The notes below the pieces were generated by a model. That model worked only from the letters and a program-made list of their open reading frames with translations, was not told where the DNA came from and searched no databases. From NCBI GenBank assembly GCA_022113835.1, contig JAILWY010000020.1, positions 1,798,001-1,862,000 on the forward strand: a DNA stretch of 64,000 bases, given 5' to 3'. Shown piece by piece: positions 12,063 to 23,149 of this stretch. Each line of letters starts with the position of its first letter. Within the stretch, counting starts at the first letter, position 1. This DNA comes from Atopsyche davidsoni (lineage: Eukaryota; Arthropoda; Insecta; Trichoptera; Hydrobiosidae). Made by a program: the position numbers and the translations under genes.

Positions 12063-12637
12063 CGGTGAACACACAACATAACGTCGTCTATTGTTCTCTC
12101 GAGGCGCTCTCCGAGCAACCTTTACACGATGCGTCACGACCGGCAGATATTAGAGCAGACCTGACGTATTGTGCAATTGTTACGACACGGTTTGGTTGCA
12201 TTGTGTTATCATTTTTTTTTTAATGTGAATAAATGCTGTATTAGAAACGCTGTTTTGTTGAAATTTTCTACGTGTCGGTCCCGGCACTGGAAGCATCTTC
12301 AAAAGCCCTGAAAAAGGCTAATTACTAAGAATACGTCCGTGACAAACTTACCCATTTTAAATTTATTATATTTTCAACTAAATATATAATAAATATAGCA
12401 ATAAGATCACACTTAAATTATTATTAAATGATTTATAATACATCACATTACAAATTATCATATACGTTTAGTAAACAAAATCATATTTTGAATTTATATA
12501 TATTGTGTGTGTGTGTGTGCTTTTGTGAAATCTAGACACAAACAACATCTTATTTTAACTAATATATTGTATTAAAGCAATGCTCCCAGTACAATGGAGC
12601 ACTGTAACGCAATCGAGGTACATACATAAGAATTAAC
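12063..12637. other. Non-coding, no gene seen
   Basis: AT-rich DNA with a short (TG)n run near 12505-12520. No coding or structural signal. Confidence 0.5.
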
Positions 12638-12700
12638 TTTCATGTCCAGGTACAAGAGAGCCACTTATCCCAGGTGTAATTCCCGAGCTGTGTTTTCCGC
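12638..12700 (-). CDS. Candidate alternative coding exon A
   Basis: On the minus strand, a pyrimidine-containing tract ends in TTTGCAG, 8 bases before a second AG (GTAAGCAG). From that second AG to a GTTAAT donor the exon is 63 nt. Only one frame is fully open, reading (x)GKHSSGITPGISGSLVPGHE(x), with two bases at the start and one at the end. A paralogous exon at 15628-15708 has the same acceptor sequence, start residues (G-K/R-HSS), end residue (E), phase and a length also divisible by three. This is the usual arrangement of duplicated, mutually exclusive exons. If the donor is not used the frame reaches TAA two codons later, so a terminal exon is also possible. The parent gene is not identified. 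Confidence 0.35.
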
Positions 12701-12709
12701 CTGCTTACC

Positions 12710-13035
12710 TGCAAAGAATAGTAAATAAAGTTCTTAGAGGGAGGCTAATGGATTAGAGTACAATTAAGATCCCTCTGGAACAGAAGCTTCTTTAGTAAAA
12801 AAGACGTATAGTGAGTCTGCAATAGTTAAACACAACTCATTTTAAGCAACTACTTAAGATAATCTTCAGTTACAATTCGTTCATGTTCCATGTTTATTAC
12901 AACACGAAAGAATGTAATCATTTAACACATACTTTGGTGCGAATGGATCTTTGCGTCTTTGAGGCGGTGTTTTTTTTTTTTTTTTTAGGGCACATTTGGA
13001 AACTGTGTCATCGCAATGAAGACTCGTAACACACG
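12710..13035. other. Non-coding, no gene seen
   Basis: AT-rich sequence with a poly(T) run at about 12969-12986. On the minus strand it supplies the pyrimidine tract upstream of exon A. Confidence 0.45.
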
Positions 13036-13039
13036 ACAG

Positions 13040-13320
13040 AGTGCTCCCACAACAAACAAAAAAAAGCCATCGCAACGGCGGACCAATCGCATCACTTCTC
13101 TCGGTCGGAACGTTGGCCAACAATGCGCACTCCCATTGTGATCGCCCGCCCCGCCATGCAAATTCCCATGGGACCTGCCCGACGCAACGCCACGACTTCG
13201 TGTGTGCACGCTCGCAATGGAGTCACATCTACTCGGGGCTGTTCGCACGGTGGAAAAAACTAATCTAGTGACGTCACACCTGTGGGCTGTGCTATACGGA
13301 GACGTCGGTCAATAAACTCA
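13040..13320. promoter_or_regulatory. Candidate cis-regulatory island with Sox- and POU-like sites
   Basis: A balanced-composition island in AT-rich DNA carries an inverted pair of Sox-like words (ACAATG at about 13120 and CATTGTG at 13134-13140) and, 16 bp further on, a perfect POU octamer ATGCAAAT (13156-13163). A CRE/ATF-like TGACGTCA lies near 13270. Sox and POU factors commonly act together on insect neural enhancers. Function is inferred from motifs alone; no transcript or conservation evidence is available. Confidence 0.3.
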
Positions 13321-13345
13321 AAAAAATGTTTGCCTAACCTAACCC

Positions 13346-14210
13346 AACGTGTGTCCACCATGATTCCGACACCGATGTAAAATAACAAATTCATCCGAAG
13401 CGGCTGGAACTTAATTAATTTGATATCAATATTGACTTCTCGGAACAATTAATTTACAACGGTGTTGCTAGCTCTCCTACCAAAGCGGTGAAATGGATAA
13501 TGGCTTCATTCAAGTACTTAAAAGCAGCGGTTTTCAAATTGTGTTCCGCCGTATCTAAATTATGAAGAAGTGGCAGCAAACACTGAAGGCATTGAATAAG
13601 AAACGCTTTTTCTTGTTTAATAAGTGAATTGCGTGTTTTGTAAAGTTCGTTTATATGATATGAATATAGCTTCCTGCTTAAATCTTGTATAAACCAAACG
13701 CCATATATACATATTATAAATAATATATATATGTATATTGGAGTTGTAGAGTTCCTGAAGTTTCTAATGAAGGGTCGTTATGGAACGCTTCAGGCATAAT
13801 GAGTTTAAGATGGAATCAATCCAAGCGACATACGTGTCGGAGATAACACGTCAGAAGACTCCTAGTGAATAGATTTGCCGTCTAACTTAATACCTAATAC
13901 ATATATGGCGCCGTTATAGAAACAATACCGTAAACGTTGTGGGCATAAAGGCCATACAGGGTGTCTCGATAGTCGAGATACAATCGAAAAAAATCATTTT
14001 TTTATCAAGCTGTATCAAGTAAAATTAAATTTCTGGATATATAAAATTCTAGATTTTTATTGCAAAGTAGAGTTGCAATAGCAATAGAAATTTTTTATTT
14101 TATTATGTAAAAATGTTAGTGCGCTATTAAATTCGTAACATCCCCAATAATGACGAGATACGTTTATTTGTGTCGTTTAATTATTTTGAAAGGTTAAATT
14201 AAAAATTACT
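13346..14210. other. AT-rich non-coding DNA
   Basis: No gene is seen. CCTAACCTAACCC at 13333-13345 is a TTAGG-like dimer at the left border. Confidence 0.5.
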
Positions 14211-14415
14211 TTATTTATATAATATTTTTGAATAAAATACTCGAGTGATTTTCCACATTTTTGTTTTTATTAGTGACCGGTTTCGCCAACCTTTCACGTT
14301 GGCATTATCAAACACGAAAATGTGGAAAATCACTCAAGTATTTTATTCAAAAATATTAAAATGGAATTCCACCAAGTACTCTCTGTCAAAAATATTGAAT
14401 TTCTTATTTATATAA
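14211..14415. repeat. ACCGGTTTCG foldback element, short copy
   Basis: The element contains 'gtgattttccacat' ... 'gtgaccggtttcgccaacc' ... 'cacgttggcattatca' and returns with 'atgtggaaaatcac', ending in 'ccaagtactctctgtcaaaaatattga'. It matches 37537-37764, but the inner second half of the palindrome is missing. TTATTTATATAA occurs at both borders (14211-14222 and 14404-14415), consistent with a target-site duplication of about 12 bp. No protein is encoded. Confidence 0.75.
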
Positions 14416-15467
14416 ATTTTATTCAATTCAATACATAAACCCCACAGGCAGCAAAAATACGAAAAACATTAACAAGATAGTCAAATATTTAATCGAAGCC
14501 TTGTGTAAACCCGATACTTGCAAGAAACGTTAGAAAACCACGAGTTTCGACAAGTTGTCTCGTCGAGTTAGCGCTGGCCGACGTAATTCGCGTCTAATTG
14601 ACAATTTTCTCATCCAGCGCGAAGCGTCGTGCGAAAATTTTACTATTTTCTTTTCACTTTCCATATAAGCATGTACAAAAAAATCAATTGCATAATTCTA
14701 TCTTAAAAAAAAAACCCACATGAGAAATCATTAAGTACAAAGTGAGTTCTAATATACAAGTGATTCAAAACAAGTTACTCGGCTATTTTGTGCTTCGGAC
14801 GATAATCAAAATATCCAAGTAAAACATAAAATAGTTTAATTATTTTATTACATGTAACGTTGTAAAATAACAGTACAATCAGTCAGTACAATCATTTTAA
14901 TTTTAATTTAAGTTGTAAAATTTATTTCTAAATAATATTCGCTCAAATAAATTGTGTTTGTCCTCACGACCTCACGAGCTTCTTCCTTGTTATAACTTTA
15001 TACAAGGAGCTTAATTTTCATGTGATATAGTTACAACGGATTTTATAAATATGCTTATTTTTATTTTTCCATGTAGTAATATGAATACTAGATTGAAATG
15101 TCTGTTACTCGTTTGGGATTACCCTGTATATATGAAAATGAAAGCATCTTCAAGAGAAGATAGACAAAAGACAAGAAACATACTATTGACTAGGAATTAA
15201 GGTGTTATTCCTCGTAGATTCCTCGATCGAATTATCTGAAAAGGAAGTATAAATATGATCGATTAACCGAACGACAGTATCGCTAAATCTTAAACGAGAT
15301 AAAAAAATAACTAAGTTTACGGTTTTTGGTAAAAAATCTAAATAAAATAATATAAATTCTAAAAAAGAAAATGCATACAAAAGTATTTATTGTTCAAAGA
15401 GTTGTACTTTATTTTGAACCTTGAGCATATTTGCACGTTTCACAAAATTTAAAAACCAAAAAAAACA
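14416..15467. other. AT-rich non-coding DNA
   Basis: No coding or repeat feature can be supported. 'tcgtcgagttagcgctggccgac' near 14560 is a small GC-richer patch. Confidence 0.5.
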
Positions 15468-15542
15468 CTGACCGGATTCAAAACCAGGACCCCAAGGTCG
15501 GCAAGTAAGCGTGCAAGCCATTGAAGCACGAGGCGGTATACA
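15468..15542 (-). repeat. tRNA-like SINE fragment
   Basis: The minus strand reads 'cctcgtgcttcaatggcttgcacgcttacttgccgacc' followed by 'cctggttttgaatccgg', giving A-box- and B-box-like elements at tRNA spacing. It is degraded at the anticodon and acceptor stems, so it is SINE-derived rather than a tRNA gene. Confidence 0.5.
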
Positions 15543-15627
15543 CCCTAACATTTATTAAGGGCACGTCTGCTCTAGTAAACTTTCATTTCTTGCGGTGATT
15601 GTAATGCATAAATAAGAATTACCTTAC

Positions 15628-15708
15628 TTTCTCGCCGAGTGGTATGAGGGGACCTCCCACAAAAACCACACTTAACTCTCTGGTGTGATTTACTAGAATG
15701 CCTTCCGG
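15628..15708 (-). CDS. Candidate alternative coding exon B
   Basis: On the minus strand a long C/T tract leads into TTTATTTGCAG and then GTAAGCAG, giving two possible acceptors 8 nt apart. The donor is AAA|GTAAGG. From the second AG the exon is 81 nt and open in a frame that starts (x)GRHSSKSHQRVK, continues CGFCGRSPHTTRRE and leaves one base. The paired cysteines (KCGFC) suggest a small metal-binding knuckle, which is inference. The first AG opens a different frame starting KQPEGILVNHTREL, so the true frame is not settled. The first frame is preferred because it is the one shared with exon A at 12638-12700: same phase, GxHSS start, terminal E. The parent gene is unknown. Confidence 0.4.
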
Positions 15709-15729
15709 CTGCTTACCTGCAAATAAAGA

Positions 15730-16300
15730 AAGAAGAATTGTTAGAAAATAAGAAAAAGAACTCCTGACCATGGTAAAAGAAGCGCAAGGATGCCTATTTG
15801 GCTATATTAAAGAAAATACTAAATTTAGCTTACTGCAACCAATCCAGGGAGAATTCCAAGGAAAAGGAGGCAGGAAATTAACATGGATGCAGAATTTGCA
15901 TTAGTGACTGTACGTCAAGATAAATCAAATTACAAGGTTTGCCAAAGTCTACGATCATATTTTTTTCAGAGAAATTTTTTAAATTTTTTAAAAACACGCA
16001 AGTTCCTGTTGAATCTTTACATAAGGCATTAGCCCTCGACCCCCTGTCTACCCTCGTGGGTCGTGTTAGATAATATTTACCAACCCCCGCGTGCATCTGC
16101 CTTTAATCCCCCGTGATGGCACTTGCTATGGCGTGTTTGGGGAATGTGTCCTTTTTTTTTTTTTTTTTTCTCCGAACAGTCACGTGGTCAAGTTACGTTC
16201 ACACTTGGTGATAGCGTTAGTAAAAAAAAAGTTGATAAACAATTTTAATTGTTTTGTTTATCTTGTGTACACCTGACAAGTTTACTATAAAAAAAAAAAA
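15730..16300. other. Non-coding, no gene seen
   Basis: The segment supplies the pyrimidine tract of exon B on the minus strand (to about 15770). Beyond it there is AT-rich DNA with a poly(T) run at about 16151-16169. No gene is seen. Confidence 0.5.
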
Positions 16301-16304
16301 ACAA

Positions 16305-16645
16305 GTTATATTTACAGTGAAAGAGCTCTTAGTATTTCAATTAAAAATTTCAGCATTGTCCTAAATTATTTTTAAAAAAGTCATAAAATTATATAATCTA
16401 AGTATTTATTTCGTCGTGTAACATCGTTTCTATTATTTCCATAGTGCCACTTTACAGCAAAAGAGCTCCTATTATCTCATCGGAAGATTCTTATTATCTT
16501 ATTGTGCCTTTTTACAGCGAAAGAGTTCTTGGTATACCAATGATAGTCCGTAACCCCTACGTAAACTATTTGTATTTATATATTATGTAAATTGTAAAAT
16601 TTATATATAACTGTTGTTTAGATTTTATTCTATGTTTTTTTAGTG
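16305..16645. repeat. Short dispersed repeat 'TTTACAG(Y)GAAAGAG'
   Basis: Near-copies of 'tttacagtgaaagagctcttagtat' occur at about 16311, 16449 and 16508, with a fainter 'tttagagtattttag' at 16650. The spacing is irregular (138, 59 and about 140 bp), so this is a degenerate local duplication rather than a regular satellite. Confidence 0.45.
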
Positions 16646-18850
16646 CCTCTTTAGAGTATTTTAGTGATGAGTTTTATCTATATTTTTTTAAAATCACAAG
16701 TAACCGGATATGCAAAACAGTATGATTTATCTCACCGCGCTCGCCATCAGTGATACGGAAATTCTGCTCTGGCAATAGATAAATAAATAAATAAATCGAC
16801 GAGGTTGAGCGGCCGTGTGGACGTGCCTTCAGCCTCCGGTGGCCGAGTGCCGAGGGCCAGGGGTAGCAAACCGGTCCCCGCGGTCGCAGATTATTCGGAT
16901 AATAGCACTTTGAATACACCCACCACGCAGTCTGATCTGATCGGTCATAAAATTAGACAAAACGTTGTATTCTATGCGTTTTGACTGTTAGCGTCATTTT
17001 GGCGATTTTTTTTTTTCAGTAGCAGGGATAGTAAACGGTGCGCGGTAATGGCCCGGTAAGAGAGTACCCCTGCCATAAAGGAAAGTCGATCTCTAGCGCG
17101 GCTATACGTAACGATCAAGTCTTCAACACTGGTCATTACCTCTCGGTCGCGAGACAACTATTGCCGGCCTAACGCAACTCCGTGGTGCTCAATCAAGCCG
17201 GAGAATAACTACAAATTGTTTTGCAAAAAAAAAATAATCCGGGGACACTTTCCGACACACGGCTTTTAGCCTGTAAGGGTGAAAATAGGGATTTATTCAA
17301 TATTCCATATGTAACGTATTGAAGAAAGACACGTCTGTTCTCTACAATACTACCTACGTTACAATCTACAGTATTTATTTATTTACTTAAGATCGTACAA
17401 TGTTTCTAGGTGTGGATATTAATATGCACGCCTTGTACCAATATCAACAGCTGTATAGTTCTTGATCAATATTGTTGTGGTTCTTGGGTCAAAGCGTGAT
17501 GGTCAAAAAGTTTCAGGATAATAAACAGACGAAAAGCAATCTGGAAAGCAACCTTAACGTTCAATCTACGACAGGGGCCTTCTGCTTCATCGAGAAGTCT
17601 AAATGAAGTCGTTGTTGCTGTGCCGGGCTTGGTACATTTTTGGCATTTGGTTTGAGACAAATTAAGTTAACAAATCTCTTTTTTTTTTAAATATATATAT
17701 ATATATATATTTCAAATGAAAAAATCGGACTTCAATAGAGGCATCCAGGACTTGAAGGTTTTATCTGAAATTACATAGTAAAATAGACTAAAATAATTGA
17801 TATACTATACATTTCAGCCAAAAAACAAGGGCTTAAATTTCACTTTTCAACAGTAGTTGCTAATGTAACCTTAATCATGTTTTTAATTAAATGCGTAATT
17901 GTGTTGTTATTAAAAACGCTTGATTCTTAAAAAAGTGAAGAAAATCGTGTAATGACCGCAAATGTGACAAAAGTGAATATATAATAAAAAAAAAAACAAC
18001 ATATTGGCTGCAACGTTGTGTTAACTGCTTTACGCAAATCGATAAAGCAGTCACAAATATAGACATAAACTAACCGGCACTGAATTAAAATTAAAATTTA
18101 CATAAATAGTCTTGAATATATGTGATAATTTAAATATTATTTCTGATAACTTTTGAATTATTATTGTTGTGAATAAATAGTAATTTAATAAAAATAAAAT
18201 AATACAACACCACGTTACTTAAATAACAAACTGCAGAAAAATTTACGGTTAGTTATTTCTCCCTTTTAATAGGAGATATTTTTTCTAAGTAGATAAAACT
18301 GTTTTTTGTAATAGCTGAAAATATAATGAAAATTAAAATTCAAAAATACTCCAGAAATTATTAATATATTGGCCAGTTTGCTTTCCTCGTATTTAAATTC
18401 ATGTCCATATAAAATACTGTTTCCTGTTATCACCAGCTCGAGCAGAGATTTGCTGAAAACTCTCATTTTATGCATTCAGCCACAGAAAACAAAAATTTTA
18501 CAAATTCAACTGTATTTATTGTTGAAACAAAGGCATCCGGTGGTGCATATTGGAAAATCCATTATTTAATAATCTAAAACAATGCCTGTCGCTCGAGTAT
18601 AAAATAACAATGGATTTGAGCAAGCCCCCATGATCGAGGCATAGATCAAACGATCCATACACTTCAAATCATCCAATTACTCCTGAAATGTAAATAATTT
18701 TGTTCGTTGTTTTCCATTAATTTTCCTAAAAACTTAAGGCCCCCGATCGTAAAATTTGGTAAAAAAAAAAAAAAACATTTAAGTAATCAAACTATGAAAA
18801 ACACGTTTTGTTTTATATATATGTAGATCGATAATATCTGAATTTAATAA
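16646..18850. other. Mostly AT-rich non-coding DNA
   Basis: A GC-richer patch at 16795-16890 ('ggccgtgtggacgtgcc...ggtggccgagtgccgag') resembles a fragment of a tRNA-derived SINE. A second patch at 17030-17200 has no known motif. A (TA)n run lies at 17692-17711. No coding region can be supported. Confidence 0.45.
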
Positions 18851-18852
18851 AT

Positions 18853-18925
18853 ATTGCTCCGCATGGGTTTGAACCTAAAACTCCGCGGCCGGCAAACAAG
18901 TGTGCCAACTACAAGACTACCTGGA
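18853..18925 (-). repeat. tRNA-like SINE fragment
   Basis: The minus strand shows 'gtagtcttgtagttggcacacttgtttgccggccgcgg' followed by 'ttttaggttcaaaccca', with a B box (GGTTCAAACCC). Anticodon and acceptor stems are not intact. It is SINE-derived. Confidence 0.5.
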
Positions 18926-19835
18926 AATTTATGACTGCTGTATAAAAATAAAAATTTAAAAAAAGTAAAAAATAACACCGTTTGAAATCCACTCCCTTAA
19001 TCATCAATTCATACAAAAACGAGTCGACATACAAATCGAATGAAAACCAATTTATCCCTGTCCCCGAATTAAGCCACTTACTAACTGAAAGCATTTCCAA
19101 TATTCGGGGGTGATTTTATCGACACGGCCTCACTATTTGACGTTGACATATAATTTTATCGAATGGGGGGGATCTTAAAATGTATTCACAATAGAGCCTC
19201 GTTCGGAAAAATTCATAAAATTATATTAGTGCAAAACGTCACAGTCTAGTGTGCCGAGTCATTTACTAAACCGAGTCTTGTTAAATCGCGTTTTAATGAC
19301 ACTATAGGCGGTTTTACATCTGAAGGCTTTACGGCTTTCAAAGCTGTAATACAGAACAGTGGAAATTTCTCATCACTGAGCCAGGTTTTATTTTTAACAA
19401 CACTATCTTACCTATCATAAAAAAAAACATTGACTATACGATTGACGTATTTTTATATTTATACCCATAAAAAATATCAATTGCCAAATGGCTGGATGAT
19501 CAAGATATTTTTTTATTCTTGAGCACTTTGGCTTAAAGACTACTTTTGTGGTTAAAATATGCTGTTTTACAATTCAAACAAGCCTGTAGTGGATTCATAC
19601 TTATATTGATCTCCCAAAATAAGCATAATTTGCCCTGAAAACATTATTGTACAGTGCCAATGTATTGGCACTAAGCCTAAGATTATATTGTTGGTAATGA
19701 AATGTTTCAACTATTTTACTATATATGTATCATAAAATTTTTTTTTTAGTGTAATAAAATTATTATTTATCATTGAAAAGTATATGGCATGCACTGAGCA
19801 ATACACTGAAGCGCAGTAACTAATGTTATTACGAA
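18926..19835. other. AT-rich non-coding DNA
   Basis: No gene, repeat or motif can be supported in this segment. Confidence 0.5.
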
Positions 19836-20110
19836 CTTAACTACCGCTTCGAGCCCGGGAGATCCAGTTTCGGGTTTAGTGCTCGAGTCAATTAAGTGCA
19901 CATTTTATGCCGCCTTTCGTACGGTAGTTTCGGATAATTTATTGACTTACTGCGCCGGTGCCCGCAAATAACTTGACGTATACCGCTACGGGAAACGGGT
20001 CGCTGCAACGCGACAAAATGTCGATTACTCCATGCCCATCCAGCGTAACCCGGCCTCATCTCACCCGAGCTCTCTCATATCAATACTTATGCCTATTTGA
20101 TACTATCGAA
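19836..20110. other. Balanced-composition island, possible exon or enhancer
   Basis: The island stands out from AT-rich flanks. On the minus strand 'cgcgttgcag' followed by 52 nt and GCA|GTAAGTCA could be a small exon (19956-20007, two open frames). The polypyrimidine tract is weak, so this is only a possibility. No known transcription-factor cluster was recognised. Confidence 0.25.
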
Positions 20111-20248
20111 CCTGGAATCTTTCATGTTTCACACATTGGAACAGACAACAATAATTACTATGAAAATACAATGTTTTAAAGTTAAGGGTCTTGCTGCCTA
20201 ACCTTGCTCGGTGTCCATCCCCCGTCTGCCACAAAAAAAGGACCGTTT

Positions 20249-20760
20249 TACCTGGCGTAATCGTGTCATTTAATTAATTTAATTGTCACTTTATTTTTCT
20301 ATGTCGAAAGTTGATTTTTTTATAGAATATTAAAAAAAACTATAAATTATATTTATCTATTTTTTATTATTTAATTTACGTCCATTTTCAGGGTAAAATA
20401 AAATCATGAAGATGTTGAAAAATTGGATAAAATGGCGACTTTTCAAAACCAAAGTTTGTTAAAGATTTTTTTTTTTTTTTTTTCCAAAATGATAAATCGC
20501 ACAGGGTTTATATTTAATCTTTTAATTCCAATTGAAAAAAATACTTTTAAATGTTTAGGACTCTTGGAAAAGGGACATGACGAATCTCCAAATTCCTACA
20601 CTTCAAAAAAATTTACAAGAAATAAAAATATATCCTGTTCAGAAGAAGGGATGCATTTAACTTTTTGCGCATTTAAATTTTTTTGATTTGTGCAGTCGAT
20701 TTTTTGCAAAACGGACCAGAAAATTATCAAAAAAAACTCGAGTATGGGACTTAGGCCCTT
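20249..20760 (+). repeat. 500-bp dispersed repeat, copy 1
   Basis: This shares long, nearly collinear blocks with 39392-39886, and in reverse orientation with 52150-52460. Shared words include 'cctggcg(t/a)aatcgtgtcatttaatt', 'tcgaaagttgattttttta', 'cgacttttcaaaaccaaagtttgtt', 'atgtttaggactcttg', 'aatctccaaattcctaca' and 'cttaggcccttaa'. It has no coding potential beyond compositional frames. It looks like a non-autonomous element of about 500 bp, but terminal repeats could not be identified by eye. Confidence 0.7.
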
Positions 20761-20889
20761 AATGTTATATTGTCAAATTCTTATTTATTTTTAATCATTC
20801 GGTGTCGATATTTTAAATTATTAATTTTAATCACCAATTGAACTCAAATATTATACGGATGTGTGTGTGTGTGCTTGTTTTTGCATTAT

Positions 20890-21200
20890 ATAAAGTTCGG
20901 TGTTTGAGCGCGCTTGAAGACGTGCACGGGCGCCGGGGCCGATGTTTTCATCTAATTTCGATAGAGAGTGCCTCCGCAAGAGAGCGGCGGACAGGGCAGC
21001 GGGCCTAGGACAACAGCAACAACTTTCTCTGCGGCAGACGCCAGCTGGCTGCGGCGCTCTGGGCGGCACACGTCCGCGAAAACAGCGGACCAGTCCGGAA
21101 CGTCAGACCTAGAACCTACGCGAGCAGACCGATCCAGGCAGATAAACCTTAATTTTATACATGCAACGTGTTACTTCCTTCGTACTTTGAATCACCCAAC
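20890..21200. promoter_or_regulatory. GC-rich island, unassigned
   Basis: About 300 bp of GC-rich, CpG-containing sequence ('gcgcgcttgaagacgtgcacgggcgccgggg', 'gagagcggcggacagggcagcgggcc') sits in AT-rich DNA. Frames of 70-90 codons are open on both strands, but they are low-complexity. It could be a promoter-proximal or leader-exon region of the plus-strand gene inferred downstream, or a regulatory island. No core-promoter motif or splice donor was convincing. Confidence 0.25.
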
Positions 21201-22508
21201 GCTTCGGTCTCGGTACTGGGTACATTTTTAGAAATAGATATCAAGCGCCGAACATCGAAAGACTTGAAGATTAACGCAGCACCCAATGGCGCATTAATAA
21301 AAAATCTATAAATTAATTTATGTAAAATTTAAATTCGGTTACTCTTTCGTTGTTTATATTCCTATTGCGATTGTTTGTTTTCAATCGTTTTTTTTCAAAA
21401 TTTATATTGCATACATAATATTTACTATTATTATACCAATCATGCTCAGAATGTCAAATTGCATTTTCTAGCTAATTTATATTCTTACCTGAATATTTTT
21501 ATTCTAAAAAAAATATCACAAATCCTTTTATATCCTTACTTCAAATTGTTGCTTGCATATTTTGTTATTGTACGTGCTCAAACTGTCGGATTCCTTATTC
21601 CATAATATTTATTTCTTTACTTGTATGGTTCCGTTGCATATAAAGTATCATCAACTTTAATAAATCCTTGCTTCAATAGTTCGATTATAAATCAATAATG
21701 CGATATATTTCTATTCTTCAAACTTTTGATTGCAGTAATTATATCAGTTTCTATGCATATCCTCACGTGAACGACTATTTTAAAAATATTCTCACTTGAA
21801 TGTTTCTACCGCATAAAAGATATAATGTTATGACCTTGCTTGGAACTTATTATACGTTAAGTTTAATATGTGTGCTGAAAATTCAGTTGAGAAGAAAAAA
21901 AGGACAGTTCGGCGTAAAAAAAAAAACAGAAAATACACACGCGCCTTAAGAAGTATAAAACTAAATATCAAAGTCATGGCCATTAGTTACGAAAACGTTT
22001 ATCTTCGCTTCGCAGGGTATTTTTGCACCTGAAAAAATACGCTGTTTCAGAAACTGAAAGTGTACAGGGGACTGCAACCTGTGACGCCAGAGCCTCGGCA
22101 GCAAGAAAAACTATAAAGCTAGAATTTAACCTCTCGTTGTGTGGATACTCAGTTAATTTTAATATACAGCAAAAACATTAAAATTTATACCGTACGATAT
22201 TAATCAAACTCATGACAAAGTATAAACTGAGTATAAAATTTGGTACAAGTACTTCTAAATATTTGTGAAAAAAAAATTTGAGTCCAGAGGTGACAGACAC
22301 CTGCTTGGATTCAAGATGGGTTCGTAACAGTTCACAAATTTCGGACCGCAGTTCGGCGGATTATCAGAGGCCGTTAGGCAGGGCCCGCGGACCACAGTTC
22401 AAATTTATTATGCCCATTGAAAACCACCCCTAGGCTTAAAACCTCCGAGCGGTGTTCCCAGCGGCGTGCGGTGAGGCCAACCAATGTACCAAAATCTAAA
22501 CTTTAATA
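21201..22508. other. AT-rich non-coding DNA
   Basis: Nothing supportable in most of this segment. A patch near 22330-22490 ('gccgttaggcagggcccgcgg', 'cagcggcgtgcggtgagg') resembles the degraded end of a transposon. Confidence 0.45.
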
Positions 22509-22510
22509 TA

Positions 22511-23126
22511 TGCGGTGTGTGCATTAATTTTTTCGGATTTTTTAAGTGATGGCGTTACTACTTTTGAATCCCATCAGGCTATACTTTAACATTTCATTGT
22601 GAAGCGTCATTATTGCGCTTTTGTTTTCAGTATATGTCATATCGCTGAAGTGTATACAACATTTTTTTCACCGGCTGAAAGTCACCGATTGCTGTGTGAA
22701 GTTTATGGTGAACATGTTCCATCGCAAAAAACGTGTGATAACTGGTTTCAACGCTTTAAAAATGGTGATTTTGATGTGGATGACAAAGAACGTCCAGGCC
22801 AACCAAAAAAATTCGAAGATGAAGAATTATAGGCATTGCTCGATAATACTCGTGTCTAACGCAAGCAGAACTCGCAGAATCATTGGGAGTTGATCAAGCT
22901 ACAATTTCAAGACACTTAAAAGCTTTGGGAATGATTCAATAGCAAGGAAATTGGGTGCCACATGAATTGAAGCCGAGAGACGTCGAATCCATAATTTTCC
23001 CGAAAGATGGGAAAAAGTAGTGGCTAGCGATGGACAATACTTTGGATATAATATATTGTACCAATTTTTTTATAATAAAGCTCCAATTTCACGAAAAAAT
23101 CCGAAAAAATTAATGCACACACCGTA
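22511..23126 (+). mobile_element. Internally deleted mariner element
   Basis: Imperfect 33-bp terminal inverted repeats, one mismatch apart, begin T(G/A)CGGTGTGTGCATTAAT and lie at 22511-22543 and 23094-23126. Each is flanked by the dinucleotide TA (22509-22510 and 23127-23128), as expected for Tc1/mariner insertion. Between them on the plus strand are the transposase N-terminal helix-turn-helix region (FSPAESHRLLCEVYGEH, KTCDNWFQRFKNGDFDVDD), then in another frame LAESLGVDQATISRHLKALG and WVPHELKPRDVE. It then jumps directly to the C-terminal NFPERWEKVVASDGQYF. The central catalytic DDD region is missing, and stops and frameshifts are present. At 616 bp it is about half the usual length of around 1.3 kb. 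It is a non-autonomous deletion derivative. Confidence 0.9.
22599..23080 (+). pseudogene. Mariner transposase pseudogene
   Basis: This is the coding remnant inside the deleted mariner. It retains the N-terminal DNA-binding half: a first HTH with HRLLCEVYGE, a linker with DVDDKERPGQPKK, a second HTH with ELAESLGV, and the WVPHEL motif. It also retains the last 20 or so residues (FPERWEKVVASDGQYF). It has lost the three catalytic aspartates and the YSPDL motif. There is a stop after EDEEL, a frameshift soon after and a further stop (MIQ*). It cannot make active transposase. The retained DNA-binding half with a broken frame argues against a domesticated function. Confidence 0.88.
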
Positions 23127-23149
23127 TATTTTTATAATAATGACACGTT

